A stretch of DNA of 64,000 nt from CAWAPS01 sp963783945 (GCA_963783945.1 CAWAPS010000029.1:62001-126000), one strand, 5' to 3'; counted from the stretch's first letter, positions 40,009-48,613 are shown. Notes: generated by a model from the letters alone, not told the origin. Translations and numbers: made by a program.

Positions 40009-41397
40009 ATGCGCTGGTCCCCTCGTGCTGTGGCCGCGGCCACGGGAGGCTTCGTGGTGGCGCCGGGCGCTTCCGGCGGGATAGAAGAGCTGGACGATCC
40101 GACCCTGGCCGGGCTGACCATAGACAGCCGGCGAATCGGACATCGGGACCTGTTCGTGGCCATCCGGGCCGAGCGCGACGGCCACCATTTCGTCGCCGCG
40201 GCGATCGAGGCGGGGGCAGGCGGCGTCCTCGTCGACGAGCGCTGGTTCGAGGGTCGCCCAGCGGGCGGAGGCGGCGGCCGGGACTCGGGGGTGCCGGTCG
40301 TCGTGGTGGCCGACACCAGTCTGGCCTTGCTGGACGTGGGCCGGGTCGCCCGTCGCCGGCTGGGGGGTCCGGTCGTGGGCATAACCGGATCGGTCGGGAA
40401 GACGTCGACCAAGGACCTGGCCACCGCGGCTCTTTCCGCCGGGCTGCGGGCGGTGGGGAGCGAGAAATCGTTCAACAACGAGCTCGGCGTACCGCTCACG
40501 CTGGCCAATGCCCCCGAAACCACCCAGGTCGCGGTGCTGGAGATGGGCTCGCGCGGTCCGGGCCACATCGCCCGGCTGTGCCAGATCGCCCGTCCCACCA
40601 TGGGCGTGGTCACGGCTGTCGCCGCCGCCCACACCGAAGCCTTCGGGGACTTGGACGGGGTAGCCGCGGCCAAGGGAGAGCTGGTCGAGGCGCTGCCCTC
40701 GACGGGGACGGCCGTGCTCAACGGCGACGACCCCCGGGTGGCGGCCATGGCGGACAGAACCGAAGCGGAGATCGTGACCTATTCGGCGGCCACGCCCACC
40801 GCCTCCACCGCCACCGTGATAGCCGACAGGGTGAGGATGGACGAACAGCTGCGCCCGTCTTTTTTCCTGAGATCGCCGTGGGGATCGATCGACGTACGCC
40901 TGGAAGCTCGAGGGCGGCACCAGGTTGGCAACGCCCTGGCCGCGCTAGCGGTGGCCGCCCGCTGCGGGGTCGACCTGGAAGCGGCGGCCGGCGCCCTGGA
41001 AGCGGCGCCGATGTCGCCGTGGCGCATGGAGCTCGGACGGGCGCGCGGCGGAGCGGCTGTCCTCAATGACGCTTACAACGCCAACCCGGCTTCCATGGCG
41101 GCCGCCCTCAACGCCCTGGCTGCCTTGCCGGCGACGAGGAAGATCGCCGTCCTCGGCGTCATGGCCGAGCTCGGCCCGAACGGGGACCGGGATCACCTGG
41201 GTGTGGCCGAGCTGGCGCGGAACCTGCAGGTGGGGCTGATCGCGGTGGGTACCCGGGCCTACGGGGTCGAGCCGGTGGACGACATCGAGGAGGCAGCCCG
41301 GGCCCTCGGGCCCCTGGGTCCGGCGGACGCGGTCCTGGTCAAGGCCAGCCGGGTGGCCGGCCTGGAGCGGCTGGCCGCCCGGCTGCTCGAGAGCTGA
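40009..41397 (+). CDS. murF: UDP-N-acetylmuramoyl-tripeptide--D-alanyl-D-alanine ligase
   Basis: 462 residues. LTIDSRRIGHRDLFVAIR near 35, the Mur ligase P-loop GITGSVGKTSTKDL near 128, NNELGVPLTLANAP, LEMGSRGPGHIARL and VLNDAYNANPASMAAAL are diagnostic of MurF. It adds the D-Ala-D-Ala dipeptide made by the divergent ddl gene to the UDP-MurNAc-tripeptide. A Gly-rich loop at about 87-92 (RPAGGGGGRD) is unusual but lies in a variable region. Confidence 0.92.
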   Translation: MRWSPRAVAAATGGFVVAPGASGGIEELDDPTLAGLTIDSRRIGHRDLFVAIRAERDGHHFVAAAIEAGAGGVLVDERWFEGRPAGGGGGRDSGVPVVVVADTSLALLDVGRVARRRLGGPVVGITGSVGKTSTKDLATAALSAGLRAVGSEKSFNNELGVPLTLANAPETTQVAVLEMGSRGPGHIARLCQIARPTMGVVTAVAAAHTEAFGDLDGVAAAKGELVEALPSTGTAVLNGDDPRVAAMADRTEAEIVTYSAATPTASTATVIADRVRMDEQLRPSFFLRSPWGSIDVRLEARGRHQVGNALAALAVAARCGVDLEAAAGALEAAPMSPWRMELGRARGGAAVLNDAYNANPASMAAALNALAALPATRKIAVLGVMAELGPNGDRDHLGVAELARNLQVGLIAVGTRAYGVEPVDDIEEAARALGPLGPADAVLVKASRVAGLERLAARLLES

Positions 41398-41421
41398 CGG
41401 CGGGTTTGGGCCAGCCGGTTG

Positions 41422-42267
41422 TCAGCGCGGGGTGTGCCGGCGCTGGAGGTCGCGCAGCTCCCGGTAGCCGATGAGGTGAACCCCGGCCCGGGCGGTGAGC
41501 ACTCGCAGCGAGTCTGCCGTCATGGACAGGTCGTGGTCGGCCACCCGAGCCGGCCAGTCGGGCGCTACCGCCCGCAGCTCCGGAGTGTCGGTCGCCGGGC
41601 GCAGGACCACTTCGGTCACGCCCGGCCTGATGCCCGCCAGTAGCTGGTCCAGGGCTCCCCGGCTGCTGCGGCTCCGGCTGACCCGGACCAGGTAATCGGG
41701 AGAGATAACCCCCTCCTCGGCCGCCAGCGAGCGGAACGGGAAGCCCCATGCCCGCTCGGCCGTGGCGTCGGGCAGGCGCAACGGGAGGGAGAACTCCACG
41801 GCCATGTCCAGGGCCACGTCGAAGAACTCGGGCCGGGAATCCAGCGCTCCGAGGTGACAGCTGAGGTGGCTGACATCGAAGCCCCAGTAGATCGCCCGCT
41901 CGATCTGGGCCCGGCATTCGCGGCGGACCTCGTCGGTGTCGGCATGGTCCCAGAAGTCCTCGACCGTGCGGGGGAATCCCCCGTCTCCGTCCAGGAGCGA
42001 GGGGCAGTGGAGGATCGGTCCCCACCGGTACAGGTCGTACTCGGCATTGAGGGTCAGATGGACGCCCACGTCCTCCCCTCGATAGCGCGATGCCGCCTCT
42101 CGTGCCCATGGCCCGGGGACCACCAGGCCGGCGGCGCGGCCCATTCCCTCCCGCAGGGCGCTGTACACGCCCGAGTTGCTGGCGTAGCTGACGCCCAGGT
42201 CGTCGCAGGTGACGATGAGCAGCGCCGCTTCGGGCGGGTAGCCCAGCGCTTCGACGAGCGACGTCAA
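41422..42267 (-). CDS. YdjC/ChbG-family carbohydrate deacetylase-like protein
   Basis: 281 residues from TTG 42267, which overlaps the thiolase stop codon (TTGA). LLIVTCDDLGVSYASNSGVYSAL has the Asp pair of the YdjC metal site, VGVHLTLNAE the next His, and SHLSCHLGAL the third ligand region. ChbG removes an acetyl group from chitooligosaccharides; related proteins act on other sugars or hopanoid-like lipids. Coupling to a thiolase is odd for a sugar enzyme. The 3' end faces murF with a 24-nt gap. Confidence 0.78.
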   Translation of the reverse strand: MTSLVEALGYPPEAALLIVTCDDLGVSYASNSGVYSALREGMGRAAGLVVPGPWAREAASRYRGEDVGVHLTLNAEYDLYRWGPILHCPSLLDGDGGFPRTVEDFWDHADTDEVRRECRAQIERAIYWGFDVSHLSCHLGALDSRPEFFDVALDMAVEFSLPLRLPDATAERAWGFPFRSLAAEEGVISPDYLVRVSRSRSSRGALDQLLAGIRPGVTEVVLRPATDTPELRAVAPDWPARVADHDLSMTADSLRVLTARAGVHLIGYRELRDLQRRHTPR

Positions 42268-43442
42268 GCGCGTTCGACCAGGGTGCCGGTCCCGAGACCG
42301 CCACCGCAGCACATGCTGATGAGCGCCCGCTGCTTTCCGGTGCGCTCGAGCTCGTGGACGGCCTTGGTGAGGAGGATGACCCCGGTGCCGCCAAGGGGAT
42401 GGCCGAGGGCGATGGCCCCGCCGTTGGGGTTGACCGCGGCCGGGTCGGGTTTCACCTCTCGTTCCCAGGCCAGCACGATCGAGGCGAAGGCCTCGTTGAT
42501 CTCGAACAGGTCGATGTCCCCGATGCTGATGCCCGCCCGTTCCAGGAGGCGGTTGGTGGCATCGATCGGCCCGGTCAGCATGAGGACGGGGTCCACCCCG
42601 ACCAGGCAGTGATCGGTGACCCGGACCTTGGGGGTGAGCCCGAGAGCGGCCGCCCGTTGGGGGGTCATGAGCATCACGGCGGCCGCCCCGTCCGAGATCT
42701 GGGACGAGGTGCCCGCGGTGTGGACGCCGTTTTCCCGGGCCACCGGCTTGAGGCTGGCCAGACCTTCGGCGGTGGTCTGGCGGAGTCCTTCGTCCCGGGT
42801 GACCTGGATGGTCTCCCCTGTCGGCTTGCCCTCCTCGTCGAGTACAGGCGCCGTGACCGGAACGAGCTGGGTGTCGAAGCGGCCCTCGGCCCAGGCCGCG
42901 GCGGCCTTCTGCTGGGAGGCCAGCCCGAACTCGTCGGTGTCGTGGCGGGTGATCCCCCACTTCTCGGCGATGCGCTCGGCGCCCTCGAACTGAGAGGTGA
43001 ACTCGTGCTGGCTGAAGTAGGTCTTGGGTATAGGAACGCCGAGGCCGAGCTTCTTGGAGGAGTTCGACCCGATCGGTATGCGGGTCATGGACTCCACGCC
43101 GGCGGCGATGGCGATGTCCACCGTTCCCGAGGCGACCAGGCTGGCGGCCAGGTTGGCCGCCTGGTGGCTCGACCCGCACTGGGTGTCGACCGTGGTCGCG
43201 GCCGTGGTGATGGGCAGGCCGGCGGCCAGCCAGGCGGTGCGGGCGATGTTGAACGACTGCTCACCGACCTGTGACACGCATCCCGTCACCACCTGCTGGA
43301 CCGCGGCCGGGTCGACGCCGGTGCGCTCGAGCAGGGCGATGATGGGTATCCCGAGCAGGTCAGCCGGGTGCACGGTGGACAGGCCGCCGTTTCGGCGACC
43401 GACCGGGGTTCTAACTGCGTCTACGATCACGACTTCGGCCAT
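42264..43442 (-). CDS. Thiolase family acetyl-CoA acyltransferase
   Basis: 392 residues. Nucleophile Cys89 in VDTQCGSSHQAANLA, NEAFASIVLAW, the His motif GGAIALGHPLGGTG, and the C-terminal Cys in MCCGGGLGTG give the full thiolase set. The sequence pattern (SKKLGLGVPIPKTYFSQ) suits FadA5-like or beta-ketothiolases for fatty acid or steroid side-chain degradation. ATG 43442 is 7 nt after TAGCAT on the minus strand. The YdjC-like gene starts in its stop. Confidence 0.88.
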   Translation of the reverse strand: MAEVVIVDAVRTPVGRRNGGLSTVHPADLLGIPIIALLERTGVDPAAVQQVVTGCVSQVGEQSFNIARTAWLAAGLPITTAATTVDTQCGSSHQAANLAASLVASGTVDIAIAAGVESMTRIPIGSNSSKKLGLGVPIPKTYFSQHEFTSQFEGAERIAEKWGITRHDTDEFGLASQQKAAAAWAEGRFDTQLVPVTAPVLDEEGKPTGETIQVTRDEGLRQTTAEGLASLKPVARENGVHTAGTSSQISDGAAAVMLMTPQRAAALGLTPKVRVTDHCLVGVDPVLMLTGPIDATNRLLERAGISIGDIDLFEINEAFASIVLAWEREVKPDPAAVNPNGGAIALGHPLGGTGVILLTKAVHELERTGKQRALISMCCGGGLGTGTLVERA

Positions 43443-43449
43443 CGGGGCG

Positions 43450-43455
43450 ATGCTA
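43450..43455 (-). promoter_or_regulatory. -10 box of the thiolase operon
   Basis: TAGCAT on the minus strand, 7 nt before ATG 43442; predicted leaderless. Confidence 0.5.
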
Positions 43456-43540
43456 CCCCGGGTGGTCGGGTGGGCGATCGGGGCGGCGATCGGGGCGGTC
43501 GGGGCTGGGCGTGTCCGAGGCGTGTCTGGGGCCGCCACCG

Positions 43541-43594
43541 TCATAGTTTGTGCGCTTAACCCGCTAGGAGCGGGCTAAGCGCACAAAGTATGAT
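43541..43594. repeat. Dispersed palindromic element, copy 2
   Basis: TCATAGTTTGTGCGCTTAAC then CCGCT, spacer AGG, AGCGGG and CTAAGCGCACAAAGTATGA. It is the inverted counterpart of the element at 23583-23639 with a handful of differences, mostly compensatory or in the loop. It lies between divergent genes, so it is not simply a terminator. Confidence 0.85.
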
Positions 43595-43659
43595 GAGACA
43601 CACGGTAATTTCTGCTACAGGCCGGCTCGGCGGGGCCGATCTGGGTGTCACACCCCCCT

Positions 43660-43673
43660 GAGATGATCATCTC
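43660..43673. promoter_or_regulatory. Perfect 14-bp palindrome abutting a start codon
   Basis: GAGATGATCATCTC ends at the base before GTG 43674. It overlaps where the -10 box or transcript start of the small gene would be, so it may be an operator. Confidence 0.4.
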
Positions 43674-43895
43674 GTGGCAGAACAGATGGCCCTCATGGAG
43701 TCCAGAAAGGTGGTCGCTCGGCTCGACGCCCACACCAGGGAAGTCGGCCGTCGCGGAGTAGCCGAGGCCCGCCGGGTGCTGGCCGACACCATCCGGGCGG
43801 CGGCCGAGCGCGCCGACGCCTCCGCTCACCCCGAAGGCGACGACTGCGCCGGCGATGCCACCCGCCCGGTAAGGCCGGTGGCGGCCGCCGCCTGA
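43674..43895 (+). CDS. Small hypothetical protein, predicted helical
   Basis: 73 residues, not recognised. Basic and Ala-rich: SRKVVARLDAHTREVGRRG and ARRVLADTIRAAAERADA suggest one or two amphipathic helices, followed by an acidic, Cys-containing and Ala-rich tail. GTG 43674 lies directly after a 14-bp palindrome. It sits alone between the palindromic repeat and a C-rich spacer. Coding status is probable but not certain. Confidence 0.45.
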   Translation: MAEQMALMESRKVVARLDAHTREVGRRGVAEARRVLADTIRAAAERADASAHPEGDDCAGDATRPVRPVAAAA

Positions 43896-44145
43896 CGGTC
43901 ACCGGTCGAGAGGCGGGCGAGCGCCGAGCGGCGCCCCCTTGGCCGGCGCCTGCCCGCCCGCCGCCAGCGCCCCCTCCGGCGCCGGCCTGCCGCCAGCCCG
44001 CCCCCTGGCCGGCGCCGGGCCTGCCCTGCCCAGCCCGCCAGCGCCCGGCCTCCCACCGCCGGCCGGCCTTTCCCGCCACCTGCCTCTCGCCGCCGGCGCC
44101 TCCCCCCGCTTGCGCCCGGCCTCCCGCCGCCCGGGGACGCCCAGT
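43896..44145. other. C-rich low-complexity spacer
   Basis: About 250 nt dominated by CCGCC, GCCGGC and CCAGC words with strong C over G bias on the plus strand. No convincing gene on either strand; open frames here are compositional. Confidence 0.6.
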
Positions 44146-44158
44146 TAGCATCCACCAC
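44146..44158 (+). promoter_or_regulatory. Leaderless promoter of the luciferase-like gene
   Basis: TAGCAT (44146-44151), 7 nt, then GTG 44159. Confidence 0.5.
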
Positions 44159-45109
44159 GTGGGCTCCGGAATGACGATTCCCTTCGACGGCATACCGCTG
44201 GCCGACCATCGCGAGTGGTTCGAGGAGCTGGTAGCGCTCGGCTACACCGACGTGTGGTCGTCCGAGGCCGACGGCACCGACGGGTTCACCCCGCTGGCGC
44301 TGGCCGCAGCGTGGACCCCGTCGCTGCGGCTCGGCGTGGCCATCATCCCCGCTTTCACCCGGGGCCCGGCCGTGCTGGCCCAGAGCGTGGCGGCGCTGGC
44401 CGAGGCGGCGCCCGGCCGCTTCGCCATGGGGATCGGCACGTCCTCGGACGTGATCGTCGAACGGTGGAACGGCATCCCGTTCGTGGAGCCCTACAAGCGG
44501 GCTCGCGACACGGTGCGGTTCCTCCGCCAGGCCCTTTCTGGGGAGAAGGTCGATTCGGCGTTCGACACCTTCACGGTCAAGGGCTTCCGCCTGAGCCGGC
44601 CGCCAGCGGTGATGCCCCCGATCCTGGTGGCGGCGCTGCGCCCCGGGATGCTCCGCCTGGCCGGGCGAGAGGGTGACGGCGCCATCATCAACTGGCTCTC
44701 CGCCGACGACGTGCCAAAGGTCGCCGCCGAGGTCGGTCCGGGCAAGGAGATCGTGGCCCGCATCTTCGTGTACCCGTCGAATGACGCCGATGCGGTCCGG
44801 GCGGTAGGCCGGCGGATGATCGCGGCGTATCTCAACGTGCCGGTCTACGCCTCGTTTCACGAGTGGTTGGGGCGGGGACCGCTTCTCGAGGAGATGTGGT
44901 CGGCATGGAAGGCGGGGGACCGCAAGGCCGCCTTGGCCGCGATACCGGACGAGGTGGTCGACGACCTCGTCCTCTACGGCTCGCCGGCCGAAGTCCGGGC
45001 CAAGGTGCAGCGCTACGTGGACAACGGGGTCACCACGACCGCCCTCGCGCTGTTCACCGCCGGCCTGGACCTGCACCGGGCCATCCGGGACGTCGCGCCG
45101 CAACCGTGA
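44159..45109 (+). CDS. LLM-class (luciferase-like) oxidoreductase, possibly F420-dependent
   Basis: 316 residues in a TIM-barrel pattern: ADHREWFEELVALGYTDVWSSEADGTD, LRLGVAIIPAFTRGPAVLAQ, APGRFAMGIGTSSDVIVERWNGIP and a C-terminal LYGSPAEVRAKVQRYVDNGV. The YTDVWSSE and MGIGTSS blocks are frequent in actinobacterial F420-dependent members, and cofC in this window shows F420 is made. The reaction is unknown; FMN use cannot be excluded. Confidence 0.8.
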   Translation: MGSGMTIPFDGIPLADHREWFEELVALGYTDVWSSEADGTDGFTPLALAAAWTPSLRLGVAIIPAFTRGPAVLAQSVAALAEAAPGRFAMGIGTSSDVIVERWNGIPFVEPYKRARDTVRFLRQALSGEKVDSAFDTFTVKGFRLSRPPAVMPPILVAALRPGMLRLAGREGDGAIINWLSADDVPKVAAEVGPGKEIVARIFVYPSNDADAVRAVGRRMIAAYLNVPVYASFHEWLGRGPLLEEMWSAWKAGDRKAALAAIPDEVVDDLVLYGSPAEVRAKVQRYVDNGVTTTALALFTAGLDLHRAIRDVAPQP

Positions 45110-45276
45110 GCCGGACCGGACCGGGCGGGCGGGCGGACGTCTCGCCGCCACCCTGGACCCGGACCGGACCGGACCGGGCCGGGCCTGCTAGGCGCCGGCG
45201 CCGGGACGCGACGCCACAACCCCGAGTCGGGCCGGCCCCGACCGCCCGAGCCGGGCGCGACAGCTAGTCCGGCGGA
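45110..45276. other. GGACC-rich spacer between convergent genes
   Basis: Contains several short direct repeats (CCGGACCGGA-type) and no gene. The repeats could fold into hairpins that end transcription. Confidence 0.5.
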
Positions 45277-45540
45277 TTACAAGAGCCGGAGCTGCTCGGT
45301 CCTCGACGCTCGGGCGATCAGCGGCTCCCACAGTCGGGCACCCCGGGGCCCGTCACAGCTCACTTCGAGCCGATCGACGGGCAGGCTGCGCGCCAGCCCC
45401 CGCCCGTCGGTCACCCCCACGCTGCCGTCGCGCTCTCGATGGGTCACCCGGCCGGTTCGCCATCTGCCGCCGGACGGACCAGGGCGCCACCGGACGACCT
45501 CGCCCTCCCGCAGTCCGAGTATGTCGAGCCCGTCAGCCAC
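45277..45540 (-). CDS. Small conserved-looking hypothetical protein
   Basis: 87 residues from GTG 45540, not recognised. It has a beta-rich pattern (EVVRWRPGPSGGRWRTGRVTH, then DGSVGVTDGRGLARSLPVDR) that could be an SH3- or Tudor-like barrel, and ends in LWEPLIARASRTEQLRLL. It begins 15 nt after the PAP2 stop on the same strand, so it is probably co-transcribed with it. Confidence 0.6.
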   Translation of the reverse strand: MADGLDILGLREGEVVRWRPGPSGGRWRTGRVTHRERDGSVGVTDGRGLARSLPVDRLEVSCDGPRGARLWEPLIARASRTEQLRLL

Positions 45541-45555
45541 CAGCCACGCAAAACG

Positions 45556-46179
45556 TCACTGGGTGGCCGAGCCCAGAGGGACCAGCCGCCTGGCCAGCTC
45601 GCCGAGCATGACGCCGATGATTGCGCCCCCGACGACGTCCGAGGCGTGGTGGATCCTGACATGGACCCGGCTGGACGCCACCACGACGGCGATGCCGTAG
45701 TAGAGGGGCCACAGGGCGTCGCGGTCGCGAAGGAGGGCGGCGCCGAAGAATGCCGCCGAGGCGTGGCCGCTCGGAAAGCTGCTCGTCCGCGGGTTGCGCA
45801 GATGACGCGGTCGCGGCCCGTCGTGGACCGGGCGGCTGCGCCTGAACATCCACTTGACCGGTCCGTTGACCAGGGCGGACTCGATACCGAGGCCGACCGC
45901 GGCCCGGAGGAGGGGACGCGTCCATTCATCCCCGCGCCCCGACGCCCGGAACGCTTGGATACAGGCCAGGCTGAGCCAGATGATCCCGTGATCGCCGAAC
46001 GCGCTAGCGGTGTACATGACGGCGTCAGGCACGGAGCGGTGACGGAGGTGACCCTCGAACCAGGCGTCGACGGTGTCGTCAAGGCGGACGAACCCGGACG
46101 GGAGGGGAAGCGTCGGCGGCTTCCAGGACGAAGGCGGCGGGTCGGGGGGATCGGGGGAATCGGGGGAATCGGGGGACAT
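45556..46179 (-). CDS. PAP2-superfamily membrane phosphatase
   Basis: 207 residues. The three PAP2 motifs are complete: KWMFRRSRP (C1), SFPSGHASAAFF (C2) and SRVHVRIHHASDVVGG (C3), with several membrane helices. It is typical of undecaprenyl or phosphatidyl-phosphate phosphatases. The first 16 residues are a SPDSPDSPDPPDPP tract encoded by a 9-bp repeat, so translation could begin later. Confidence 0.82.
   Translation of the reverse strand: MSPDSPDSPDPPDPPPSSWKPPTLPLPSGFVRLDDTVDAWFEGHLRHRSVPDAVMYTASAFGDHGIIWLSLACIQAFRASGRGDEWTRPLLRAAVGLGIESALVNGPVKWMFRRSRPVHDGPRPRHLRNPRTSSFPSGHASAAFFGAALLRDRDALWPLYYGIAVVVASSRVHVRIHHASDVVGGAIIGVMLGELARRLVPLGSATQ
46142..46177 (-). repeat. 9-bp tandem repeat at the 5' end of the PAP2 gene
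   Basis: Four copies of a GGGGGAATC-like unit (plus strand) encode the Ser-Pro-Asp tract at the protein N-terminus. Confidence 0.75.
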
Positions 46180-46227
46180 GGCTATCGGCGGGATTCTCCC
46201 GCAAATACGTGAGCGATGGGGGCCGGT

Positions 46228-47190
46228 TCAGCCGGCGGCGACCGCCGGAACAGGTGTTGACGGGGTGGCCAGGGGCCGCCCGACCGTCGCCGGGGCACTG
46301 GCGGGTGGCTCGGGCAACGGCAGGGTCACGGCCGAGGGTACGGTCGCATGCGGTCCTGCCGAGCGGGTCGGACTCATGTCCACGGGCGCCGGGTGGCCGC
46401 CGGCAGCAAGACGAGCCATGTCGCCGCCCACCGCCGGGCAGAACTCATGGAAGGCACAGTAGCCGCACATCCGGCCCGGCCGGGGCCGGAAGTCCTCACG
46501 CTCACACGCCTGCTCCACCGCCGACCAGATAGCCATCGCCTGCTGACGCATGCCCCGGATGGACTGGTCCGACGGGACGGTCGATATGGCGACCGGCTCC
46601 CGGAGGTGAAGCAACTGGACCCTGGCCGGCCGGCGGCCCAGCACCTGCTCGCACAGAAAGGCATAGAAGTGGACGCCGCCCAGGCGGGACTGCTCGAAGC
46701 TGGCGCCCGGAGCGCGGCCGGTTTTGTAATCCGTGACGACCAGCTCGCCGCCCGGTTCGAGCTCGAGCCGGTCGATGATCCCCGACAGCCGCAGGGTCCC
46801 CACCTCCACCGACATGCGGAGCTCGGTCCCGAGCACGTGCACTTGCGCCGGGTCCTCCAGCAGGAAGTAGTTGCGCACCAGCTGCTCGGCGTCGGCGACG
46901 AATTCCTCCCGCTCGGGACCGGCCAGCCCCAGAGGGGCGTACTCGGGCCCATCGAGGATCTCGGGCACGGCTCTCTCCAGCTTCGACAGCGCGGCCTCCA
47001 GCGTCCGGCCGGCCGGCTCCTCCTCCCACATGAGCAGTTCGAGAACCCGGTGGACGAGCGTGCCCTTGGCCGCGTACGGAGACAGCGGCTCAGGAAGCTG
47101 TTCGATCACCGACAAGCGGAAGGCCAGGGCGCAATCCTTGAATGACGACACCTTCGTCGGTGACAGCGACCTCGGTAGGGGCAAGACCAT
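46228..47190 (-). CDS. RecB-family PD-(D/E)XK nuclease with Fe-S cluster motif
   Basis: 320 residues. Nuclease motif: H47 in GTLVHRVLE, D140 in SGIIDRLELE, and VVTDYKTGRAP (D154, K156). Cysteines C20 (SSFKDC), C242, C245 and C251 (MCGYCAFHEFC) match the 4Fe-4S pattern of AddB, Cas4 and related RecB-like exonucleases. The last 60 residues are a Pro/Ala/Thr-rich tail. Stand-alone actinobacterial copies have an unclear repair role. A TACCCT box lies 8 nt before ATG 47190. No cas genes are present. Confidence 0.87.
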   Translation of the reverse strand: MVLPLPRSLSPTKVSSFKDCALAFRLSVIEQLPEPLSPYAAKGTLVHRVLELLMWEEEPAGRTLEAALSKLERAVPEILDGPEYAPLGLAGPEREEFVADAEQLVRNYFLLEDPAQVHVLGTELRMSVEVGTLRLSGIIDRLELEPGGELVVTDYKTGRAPGASFEQSRLGGVHFYAFLCEQVLGRRPARVQLLHLREPVAISTVPSDQSIRGMRQQAMAIWSAVEQACEREDFRPRPGRMCGYCAFHEFCPAVGGDMARLAAGGHPAPVDMSPTRSAGPHATVPSAVTLPLPEPPASAPATVGRPLATPSTPVPAVAAG

Positions 47191-47198
47191 CGCGATTC

Positions 47199-47204
47199 AG
47201 GGTA
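47199..47204 (-). promoter_or_regulatory. -10 box of the RecB-like nuclease gene
   Basis: TACCCT on the minus strand, 8 nt before ATG 47190. It overlaps the stop region of the upstream hydrolase gene. Confidence 0.4.
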
Positions 47205-47205
47205 A

Positions 47206-48129
47206 CTAGGGGGTGCGACCTTGATGGTGGACCGCTTCAGCCGGCGCTCCCAGGGCGGCGGCCACCACCCCACCGACCAGGGCCGGGGCTTCGAACGGGC
47301 CGAAGTGGCTGAGTCCAGGGATCCGCCGGGACCCCGCCCTCGGGAGCCGGCGGGCGACCTCCTCCAGGGCCCGGCTGACGGGATCGGTGAGCTCCTCTCC
47401 ACCGATGACGGCAACCGGCGGGCGTATCGCCGGGAGCGATTCCCACGCTCCGCTCGACGGCGCCCCCTCATAGACGGACGCCTCGTCCTCCCGGGCGCAG
47501 GCCAGGGTCACTCCGCCGGCCGGGTCGTCGACAAAACCGAAAGTTACGTAAGCGTCGAGGGCCACCGGATCGAACCGACTGAACGGCAGCTTGGACGCAT
47601 AGTTGTCCCGGGCCGCCTGCCGGGTGGGGAAGCTCGGCCGGCGTTTCCGCGCTATGTCGGCCATGGGGATACGGCTGCCGAACCCATCCGGCGCCGGTTG
47701 CCTCGGCCAGACCACCACGGGCTCGTAGCAGCACAGGCTGGCGAAGGTTCCGGGTCGCCTGGCTTCCGCCCCGAGCAGCACGGCCCCGCCGAGCGAGTGA
47801 CCCAGGCCCCGCCAACCGGCCGGCCCGACTCCGAGCCGCGCCCCCAGCTCATCCAGAACGGAGATCATGTCGTCGACGAACAGGTCCCAGTTGTCGTAGC
47901 GCCCATCCGGTGACTTTCCTGCCGCCCCGTGCCCCCGCTGATCGACCGCCCATACCGAGAACTCCCCGGCCAAGGACTCCGCCAGCGGTATCCAGCACCG
48001 ACCGTGAAAGCCCGTGGCGTGAGCCAGCATCACAGGCGGCCCGTCACCGCCCAGGTGATAGGTAGCCACCTCGACGCCCTCGGCTCCCCTGACCCTCGGC
48101 CCGGTGCCGAAGGCTTCGAACGATCGCAT
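47206..48129 (-). CDS. Alpha/beta hydrolase
   Basis: 307 residues from ATG 48129, chosen because TACCGT lies 6 nt upstream; starts further up would cross that box. PPVMLAHATGFHGRCW (oxyanion region), FSVWAVDQRGHGAAGKSP, the nucleophile elbow GLGHSLGGAVLLG, and RIPGLSHFGPFE with the catalytic His. The substrate is unknown. It diverges from the NTF2-like gene. Confidence 0.85.
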   Translation of the reverse strand: MRSFEAFGTGPRVRGAEGVEVATYHLGGDGPPVMLAHATGFHGRCWIPLAESLAGEFSVWAVDQRGHGAAGKSPDGRYDNWDLFVDDMISVLDELGARLGVGPAGWRGLGHSLGGAVLLGAEARRPGTFASLCCYEPVVVWPRQPAPDGFGSRIPMADIARKRRPSFPTRQAARDNYASKLPFSRFDPVALDAYVTFGFVDDPAGGVTLACAREDEASVYEGAPSSGAWESLPAIRPPVAVIGGEELTDPVSRALEEVARRLPRAGSRRIPGLSHFGPFEAPALVGGVVAAALGAPAEAVHHQGRTP

Positions 48130-48135
48130 CCGGCG

Positions 48136-48208
48136 ACGGTAGACCATGCCCGAGGGGAAAAGGCGCCCTCCTCCCGCCACTGATCTCCCCGGGCGCTACG
48201 GTCGTGAT
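48136..48208. promoter_or_regulatory. Divergent promoters of the hydrolase and NTF2-like genes
   Basis: Minus strand: TACCGT (48136-48141) 6 nt before ATG 48129. Plus strand: TACGGT (48197-48202) 6 nt before GTG 48209. Both predict leaderless transcripts. Confidence 0.5.
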
Positions 48209-48613
48209 GTGGGAGCAGTCGAGACCGAGGCCGTAATGGCCGCCAACCGGCAGTACTACGAGGCGTTCGAGGCAAAAGACCTCGACGCCATGTCCGACCT
48301 GTGGGAACGCTCGGAGCGGGCCATCTGCACCCATCCCGGCTGGGCCACCCTCGAAGGGTGGGGCGCGGTGGCGGCGTCGTTCTTCGCCCTTTTCCAGAAC
48401 GGGCAGCAGATCCAGTTCGTGCTTACTCGCGAGCGGGTGTCCATCTCCGGGGACACCGCATGGGTGTCCCTCGACGAGAACCTGCTCGGCGACCAGGGCG
48501 GGGTGACGGTGGCGACCATCAACATCTTCAGCCGGTCTCCTGGAGCAGACAACTGGCGCATGGTGTGCCACCACGGTTCAGTCGTTCAGGTCAGCCCTCA
48601 CCAGATCGATTAA
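48209..48613 (+). CDS. NTF2-like (SnoaL/DUF4440-type) protein
   Basis: 134 residues from GTG 48209. VMAANRQYYEAFEAKDLDAMSDLW is the usual first helix of this cone-shaped fold; ICTHPGWATLEGWGAVAASF and WRMVCHHGSVVQ follow. The CTHPGW block is typical of a subgroup of unknown function. Its 3' end overlaps the convergent DUF72 gene by 36 nt. Confidence 0.8.
   Translation: MGAVETEAVMAANRQYYEAFEAKDLDAMSDLWERSERAICTHPGWATLEGWGAVAASFFALFQNGQQIQFVLTRERVSISGDTAWVSLDENLLGDQGGVTVATINIFSRSPGADNWRMVCHHGSVVQVSPHQID

Noticed and set aside
38862..40749. Long minus-strand frame extending ddl by about 260 codons
   Set aside because: The extra part is antisense to murF, has the Ala/Pro/Arg composition of a shadow frame, and ddl homology begins at ATG 39968 next to a -10 box.
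43896..44145. Coding sequence in the C-rich spacer (open on several frames)
   Set aside because: Openness follows from the lack of T and A; the predicted proteins are Pro/Ala/Gly/Arg runs with no start signals.
46228..47190. Cas4 of a CRISPR system
   Set aside because: The Fe-S nuclease motifs are shared with AddB and other RecB-like exonucleases, and neither cas1/cas2 nor repeats are present.
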